DNA of 64,000 bases from Aplectana chamaeleonis (taxonomy: Eukaryota; Nematoda; Chromadorea; Rhabditida; Cosmocercidae): the NCBI GenBank assembly GCA_029168955.1, contig JAPDOI010000136.1:1006001-1070000 (forward strand). The letters are read 5' to 3'. The notes under the pieces were generated by a model. That model saw nothing but the letters and a program-made list of their open reading frames with translations, ran no database searches and was not told the origin of the DNA. The position numbers and the translations under genes were made by a program. Numbering within the stretch: position 1 is the first letter of the stretch; every line of letters starts with the position of its first letter. Below, piece after piece: positions 59,696 to 64,000 of this stretch.

Positions 59696-59697
59696 TA

Positions 59698-59976
59698 CTG
59701 TGCTTATCTGGGCCAAATTCCGGTCCGCAATTGCGTCTTGACACGCTTCACGGCCGCACGCGCTAGAGTCAGTCGGGTTTGCAGCGCCAAAGCCGACTCG
59801 ATGTGGCTTTTTTGTACAATTTTCTCCAATATTTCTTAGTCTCCAGTTTCCAAAACCCACTTGGAGTCAGCAGATCGGCGACTGCGGCGCTGGAAGCTCT
59901 TCTGACACGGGAGCGTGCGGCCGCAAGGCGTGTCGAGACGCAATTGCGGACCGGAATTTGGCTCAGATAAGCACAG
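59698..59976. mobile_element. 279-bp TA-flanked foldback MITE
   Basis: Inverted arms of about 66 bp begin CTGTGCTTATCTGGGCCAAA on the left and, inverted, CTGTGCTTATCTGAGCCAAA on the right. They continue through CCGGTCCGCAATTGCGTC and GCGGCCGCACG. TA flanks both ends (59696-59697, 59977-59978), suggesting mobilisation by a Tc1/mariner-type transposase. No coding capacity. Confidence 0.7.
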
Positions 59977-60930
59977 TACACGTATATCAAAATACACGCA
60001 GAACAAAATCCTCCTCGAGAAGGCAAACATAATAACTAGGTATAAAAAAATCTAATCTTTTTCCCTGGAACTGTAATCTTCTCCAGTTTCGGAAACACGA
60101 GAACAGATGTGCAGTGTAGTAAGGGCAAAATATTTTTGAACAATGCGATCAAGGAATTTTTCGTTTCAATCTCGAAACTCTTGATTGATTCGATCTCTCT
60201 TTGGTTTCGGACACCAATTAAAGGCAGGGTTCTCGATAAAATCGGTTGTTGTGCTATCCTCATGGAAAGGTAGATCTGGGCATCAAAAAAGTGAAAATAA
60301 GTAGAAAATTGGATAAAAAACGCTCCGGAACAAGTTATCGCTTGGTGTCCTCCCGCCCCCAATTATCGAGATTTCTATAAATACCTGTTTTGTGAACTTT
60401 TAATTTGCTTCTAAAGTATATTTTGAGCATTTCTGGAGATTACTGCCTACTTTAACAGCAAAATAAAAGGCGGTTAAGCAAGCATTAATGAAAATCTCGT
60501 TAATTAGGGGGCTGGCCGACACCAGTAATTAGGCCTTATACCTTGTTTTTAAGCGTTTTTCCTGCAAATTTCCGGGTTTTTTCACTTATTTTTACTTTTG
60601 TGATGACCAAAACTACATTGTCATGAAGAGAGCTCAAAAGTTGTTTTTATCGTGAACCCTGCCTTTAAGAAGACCATATTTTAGAATCGACAACAGTAAA
60701 TTTTTTCGCATTCACCGAGACAAATCTTATGAAAAGTTCTTTCTCTCTTGGTGTCTGAAAACCAAAGAGAGATCAAATCATTTCAAGATTGAAGCCGAAA
60801 ATTGATTGATCGGATTATTCGAGAATATTCGGTCCTCACTGTAATATACACGTAGATCAAGACACACGCGAAACGAAAAATTCTTTCTAAAGAAGTCAAA
60901 CATAACAACTAAATTGAACAATTCGCTCAC
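59975..60930. repeat. Complex repeat surrounding the 443-bp MITE
   Basis: CACAGTACACGTATATCAAA and following bases at 59973-60045 are repeated in the same direction at about 60835-60920 (for example ACACGTAGATCAAGACACAC, GTCAAACATAACAACTA). Separately, GATTCGATCTCTCTTTGGTTT at about 60188-60208 has an inverted partner at about 60757-60777 (AACCAAAGAGAGATCAAATC). The TTAA MITE 60222-60664 interrupts this older structure. Confidence 0.45.
60222..60664 (-). mobile_element. 443-bp TTAA MITE (sister of 21740-24074)
   Basis: Ends AGGCAGGGTTCTCGATAAAA and TTTTATCGTGAACCCTGCCT are inverted repeats of about 20 bp (one mismatch). TTAA flanks both ends (60218-60221, 60665-60668). It is uninterrupted and matches the split copy at 21.7-24.1 kb in reverse orientation. 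No coding capacity; TTAA target preference is of piggyBac type. Confidence 0.88.
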
Positions 60931-61068
60931 TAAAATAATCAGATGTGCCTGCAGCGTGGAGTCCAACTCCCTACGAAAACGCAATTAACGAAATTTCTAG
61001 AATTTCGCCTCCAAAAAGGTCGTTTTCGTGTTTTCAAGCCGCACTCTTTTTTGATCATTTCCACATAA
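60931..61068. other. Short unassigned spacer
   Basis: No gene or repeat recognised between the complex repeat and the next MITE. Confidence 0.3.
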
Positions 61069-61511
61069 GGCAGCGCCCATACGTGGCGAGAGCGGGCGTT
61101 CCCGCTGTTGTGCGCCTCTCGACGCTCCTCAACGCTGGAGCAGCCGGGCACCGCAAATTAATAAATGCGAACACTTCCTATCTCGTGTTTATTCGATTGA
61201 AAACGTTTGATCGGGTGATCAATCGCTCGAGTCGGCGCAACGGCTAATGATTTCCCACGACTTTCGACTTCCGTGATGGGATTATGAAAAACAAGGGCAG
61301 TAGTTTTGATACAGGTTCAATGCCACCTGCTTCAGTTATGGAGCAGTAAGCTTGGAACTTGCTGCTTGCTTCGTGGTGCTGGCGCAAGCGCGCGTGAGCG
61401 AGCGGGAGAGGGCGTGCGAGAAGGGCGCCTGTGAGCGGCTAGCGAAACGTGTGCCCACGATGACCATCGATTTTGCGTAATCGCACGCTCTCGCCACGTA
61501 TGGACGGAGCC
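61069..61511. mobile_element. 443-bp MITE with TAA target duplication
   Basis: Ends GGCAGCGCCCATACGTGGCG and, inverted, GGCTCCGTCCATACGTGGCG; the inverted repeat continues as AGAGCG. TAA flanks both sides (61066-61068, 61512-61514). The 3-bp TWA-type duplication suggests PIF/Harbinger mobilisation. Same length as the TTAA MITE but unrelated in sequence. Confidence 0.65.
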
Positions 61512-61601
61512 TAACTAATCCGCTCCCACCCTGCACAAACAGCATTCGCAAACTCAAAAATGAGCTAATCCCTCACATGAAAAAAATGGTCAAGAACTGC
61601 C

Positions 61602-61790
61602 TCATTCGTTCGCGCCGTAGCCGCAATCTTCCTCGTAGTGCGCATCCTCCACTTCTTCGTAGAGCACATCTTCTACTTCTTCATTTCCACTGTCTCCTGG
61701 GGCGGCATTAAGAAACCCGGTAGCACGCACCAGAACTAGCGCGGTTGTGCTGGCGCTAGAAGAGGCCCATAGCGCGCGCCTGTTTGCCTA
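61602..61790 (-). CDS. Possible acidic terminal exon, unknown gene
   Basis: A minus-strand frame of about 62 codons ends at TGA 61602-61604 with the residues NEEVEDVLYEEVEDAHYEED followed by CGYGANE. The two EEVED blocks come from a 24-nt in-frame duplication whose differences are partly synonymous, which hints at coding. There is no ATG and no strong acceptor at its start, and no known domain. It could be a host C-terminal exon or coincidence. Confidence 0.25.
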
Positions 61791-62237
61791 CTATCAAGAA
61801 CCGGAAGGCTAGCCCACGCCAATGCCAAGCGCGCGTTTTCCCTTGGTGCATTGGTCAGCCATTGGAAACGTTTGCCTACATTTAAACTGTGTTATTACCA
61901 ACGAAATTCTCAAGGAGGGCTGTATTTCAATTGTTCACGAATATGCGTTCAGTCAACCACGAATATGGCGACGAAAAAAGGAATAGCACAACCTTTGCGA
62001 ACTATTCCTTGCTTATAACTTCCTTGAAATTTGTGCAAAATCATCTTCAGAGCGTTGTAGCAGTGTGACGGCACATGAATAGTCCATGCTAGATTTTATT
62101 AGTGCCTCGGGAGATTCTAAAAACGGCGTGTCTATAGCTTCACGCACAGCTAAATCTTTTTTTCAAGTTGTTTTTGATTTTCATCAGGGAATTTTCGAGA
62201 TGTTCAAAAAACTTTTTTGAATTCCGCTCAAAAGTTC
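61791..62237. other. Stretch without a recognised gene
   Basis: Mixed AT-rich DNA; nothing recognised. Confidence 0.4.
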
Positions 62238-63115
62238 CAATTGGGGTAATCTCGGGCGCTGATCACGAATCGGGGATCCTCCTGTTGCTAGTCTGGGGGT
62301 TACTGTAAGTTGCGGTAGGCATAGTGAATACTAGGTTGGGCACCTATCATAGTATTTCGAGCATTGACAAGTTATTCACAAATCTGTGTTTGGCGTCCCA
62401 CTTCTACAAGGAATTTTTGAGCCCAATCTGAAACTCGGACCAAGCTTTCGTATACCCACTGTTAAGCCAAGAAAAATGGATAAACAAACTGATCCGTGTT
62501 AGGTAGCTCGAAAACTCCTTTGAATAGGTTTGAGGCAATATTATCGTAGCATCGCTAAGAGTCGTGTTTGGCTAGCGAAATTGTCCTCACAAGGGAACTA
62601 CTTTTTGTCAGCCTGGCCATTCCGTATAAAATGTGCTTCTCTAGAACAGTTCTTGGCGTAGAGTCCAATTATGGTCTTCACAGCTGCCTAAAAACACTCT
62701 AAAAAGGTTAGACGCGTTTTCCAAAGTCCGGCGGCAAGGTAGGGGTTTCACCCCCCCCCCATGAAAAGTTTACGGTATTTAAAAAAAAACTCGGATTCGG
62801 CTCAAAACTTGTACGTAGGGGTAATCTTGGGTGTTGAACACGAATCTCGAGTCCGTTTGTCGCGATTCTGAGGTTTACTGTAGGTTACAGTGGGTATCAT
62901 GCCATTTAAGGGCAAAACCTACCTTGATTATTCGAAAGCCAAAAAATGGTCATTGAGTTCGTATTCATCACCCTAAATAACCCCCGCTCAGAATTTTTGA
63001 GTAAAATCTGAGTCTGACGAAGCTACCGTATACCCACCGTAATCTACCATAATCTGACAAAAATCGATAAACGAACCTCGGATTCGTGATCAGCGCCCCG
63101 ATTGACCCACCTCGT
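62238..63115. repeat. Two neighbouring foldback repeat units
   Basis: Copies of one sequence (GGGGTAATCTCGGGCGCTGA, then CACGAATC, then TTACTGTAGGTTACAGTGGGTAT) occur as plus at about 62238-62330, minus at about 62400-62513, plus at about 62805-62905, and minus at about 62960-63112. They form two foldback units of roughly 280 and 315 bp. Related pieces occur at 22640-22850 inside the MULE-like element and near 63270. A C10 run lies at 62751-62760. Confidence 0.5.
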
Positions 63116-63718
63116 AAGATTTCGAGTCAAATCTGGAAATTTTTAAAAACGCTTCAAGAGCCTTCTAATCGGTATAAATAGACGCCCAACCGCAACCGCA
63201 AATCCGTACAAGTCCAAAAAGGTGTCAGTCTGTGCGAAGTTTGGAAAATGTGCCTTCACACAAAATTTGCGCAGGGGGTTATTTGGGAGCTGAACACAAT
63301 TATGAGGTGCCTTCCAGATTCTCCAAAGTTGAATGCTTGTTTCGGAAGGTACAATAGGTACGGAAATCCGGCGAAAAACGCTTATAACATTTTTCAGAGA
63401 GGCTTCAGGCAGCTGCGAAGACATATCGTATTCTACGCTGAAAACGGTAAGAAACGTATATTTCATCTAAAAGACAGGCTGACTAGAAGAAGTTCCCTTG
63501 TCAGAGAAAAGCCCCGTACCAGCACCCGAAACAATCTCTAGAAAGCCTAATCCGAAAAACATTGTTTTGGAACACCCCGAAAGTTGCCTTTTGGTTACGG
63601 ATTTTTCCAAAAGCTAAGAAAAAGCTCGTTTTTTGAATCCTCCACGCACAAGCGAGTTTTGAGCTCGGATTGTTTATAAACTGTTGCACACCTGCAACTG
63701 TCAAAGCACTGTTTTTTT
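63116..63718. other. Stretch without a recognised gene
   Basis: TATA-like GGTATAAATAG near 63170. A 97-codon plus frame (63248-63541) overlaps the foldback-family sequence at its start and shows no domain. Not called as a gene. Confidence 0.35.
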
Positions 63719-63803
63719 TACCAGGTTGTCCAATAATTCTTGTCCGAAAATTTTCGAAATTCTATAATTTTCCTATGAAGTGTTATAATATCAGGCAAGT
63801 GTA

Positions 63804-63833
63804 AGAACCTTCTAGAAGGTTCTCCGAAGTTCT
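63804..63833 (+). promoter_or_regulatory. Heat-shock element upstream of mariner transposase
   Basis: AGAACCTTCTAGAAGGTTCT (63804-63823) is four contiguous alternating nGAAn/nTTCn pentamers, the consensus binding site of HSF1, followed by CCGAAGTTCT. It ends about 20 bp before the TATA box at 63844. Function is inferred from the motif and spacing only. Confidence 0.65.
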
Positions 63834-63843
63834 ACGTTAGGGG

Positions 63844-63850
63844 TATATAA
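63844..63850 (+). promoter_or_regulatory. TATA box
   Basis: TATATAA, about 40 bp before the ATG at 63889 and downstream of the heat-shock element. A transcription start about 30 bp downstream would fall just ahead of the ATG. Confidence 0.55.
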
Positions 63851-63888
63851 GGCGCAGTCGCCGCGTCTAGCTAGCAGTACAAGTTAAA

Positions 63889-64000
63889 ATGGACCAAGGT
63901 CGAATTCGTACGTTCGTGTACTACGAGTGGCTGCAGGGCAACGACGCGGGCACCGAGGACCTGGTCACTGGGGATGACAGCTGGTCCTCTACGACAACGT
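63889..64000 (+). pseudogene. Mariner transposase, internally deleted and frameshifted (partial)
   Basis: The first 20 residues, MDQGRIRTFVYYEWLQGNDA, fit the mariner N-terminus. They jump directly to EDLVTGDDSW, the region of the first catalytic Asp that normally lies more than 100 residues later. A one-base loss after the Trp codon shifts the frame at once. It is therefore an internally deleted, non-functional copy. The rest lies beyond the window. Confidence 0.65.

Larger units (their letters stand above)
63721..64000 (+). mobile_element. Mariner element, left end, continues past the window
   Basis: After TA (63719-63720) the sequence CCAGGTTGTCCAATAATTCT is mariner terminal-repeat-like (AGGTTGTCC...). 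A leader of about 165 bp with promoter motifs leads to a transposase ATG at 63889. The right end is outside the window. Confidence 0.6.

Noticed and set aside
1..64000. tRNA or rRNA genes
   Set aside because: I looked for GGTTCGAATCC-type T-arms with a paired acceptor stem and for conserved rRNA segments and found none convincing. A dedicated covariance search was not possible here.

Overview
The window looks like repeat-dominated DNA from a nematode. The clues are two TTTTTTCAG-ATG 3' splice-site motifs of nematode type, a 58-nt intron in a Tc1-type transposase, a PAT/DIRS-type tyrosine-recombinase retrotransposon, and many foldback and MITE elements. The exact species cannot be told. I recognise no complete host gene. 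Almost everything identifiable is a mobile element, a relic of one, or satellite DNA.

Layout. (1) 1-3170: decayed elements. A mariner transposase relic (minus strand) is split by a TTAA-flanked MITE, a Penelope-like reverse transcriptase fragment lies next to it, and a 137-bp TTA-flanked MITE follows. (2) About 3183-15901: a 12.7-kb near-perfect palindrome made of two head-to-head-inverted copies of one DIRS/PAT-like retrotransposon (gag-like, RT/RNase H, tyrosine recombinase). Both copies carry the same Tc1-family insertion at the same TA. The arms have different damage: gag is broken in the left arm, RT in the right. (3) 15902-25452: a possible coding fragment, degenerate tandem repeats, a 1.39-kb foldback element with a 6-9 bp target duplication, a second copy of the 137-bp MITE, and a 1.88-kb MULE-like element (9-bp duplication, about 285-bp inverted repeats) nested inside a 444-bp TTAA MITE.

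(4) 25453-55027: a 29.6-kb GC-rich, CpG-rich satellite of about 106 head-to-tail monomers in three length classes: A about 298 bp, B about 275 bp, C about 239 bp. In the right part the order is mostly A-C-B, a higher-order unit of about 812 bp. Every monomer junction carries TTAA, and the monomer ends are inverted repeats (CTGCAGAGTT...GCGG). The satellite therefore looks like a tandemly amplified TTAA-type MITE. One junction TTAA has been hit by a different TTAA MITE. The many open frames in the array are by-products of the repeat; unit lengths are not multiples of three.

(5) 55028-64000: another mosaic. It includes a 1136-bp hAT-like element with a perfect 8-bp target duplication (containing a smaller hAT-like MITE), a TA-flanked foldback, a 443-bp TTAA MITE that is sister to the one at 21.7 kb, a TAA-flanked 443-bp MITE, paired foldback units, and at the right edge the start of an internally deleted mariner. 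That mariner's leader holds four contiguous perfect heat-shock-element pentamers and a TATA box.

Together the window reads as a pericentromeric-like or otherwise heterochromatic region where elements insert into each other. The relative order of insertions can be read from nesting and shared lesions.
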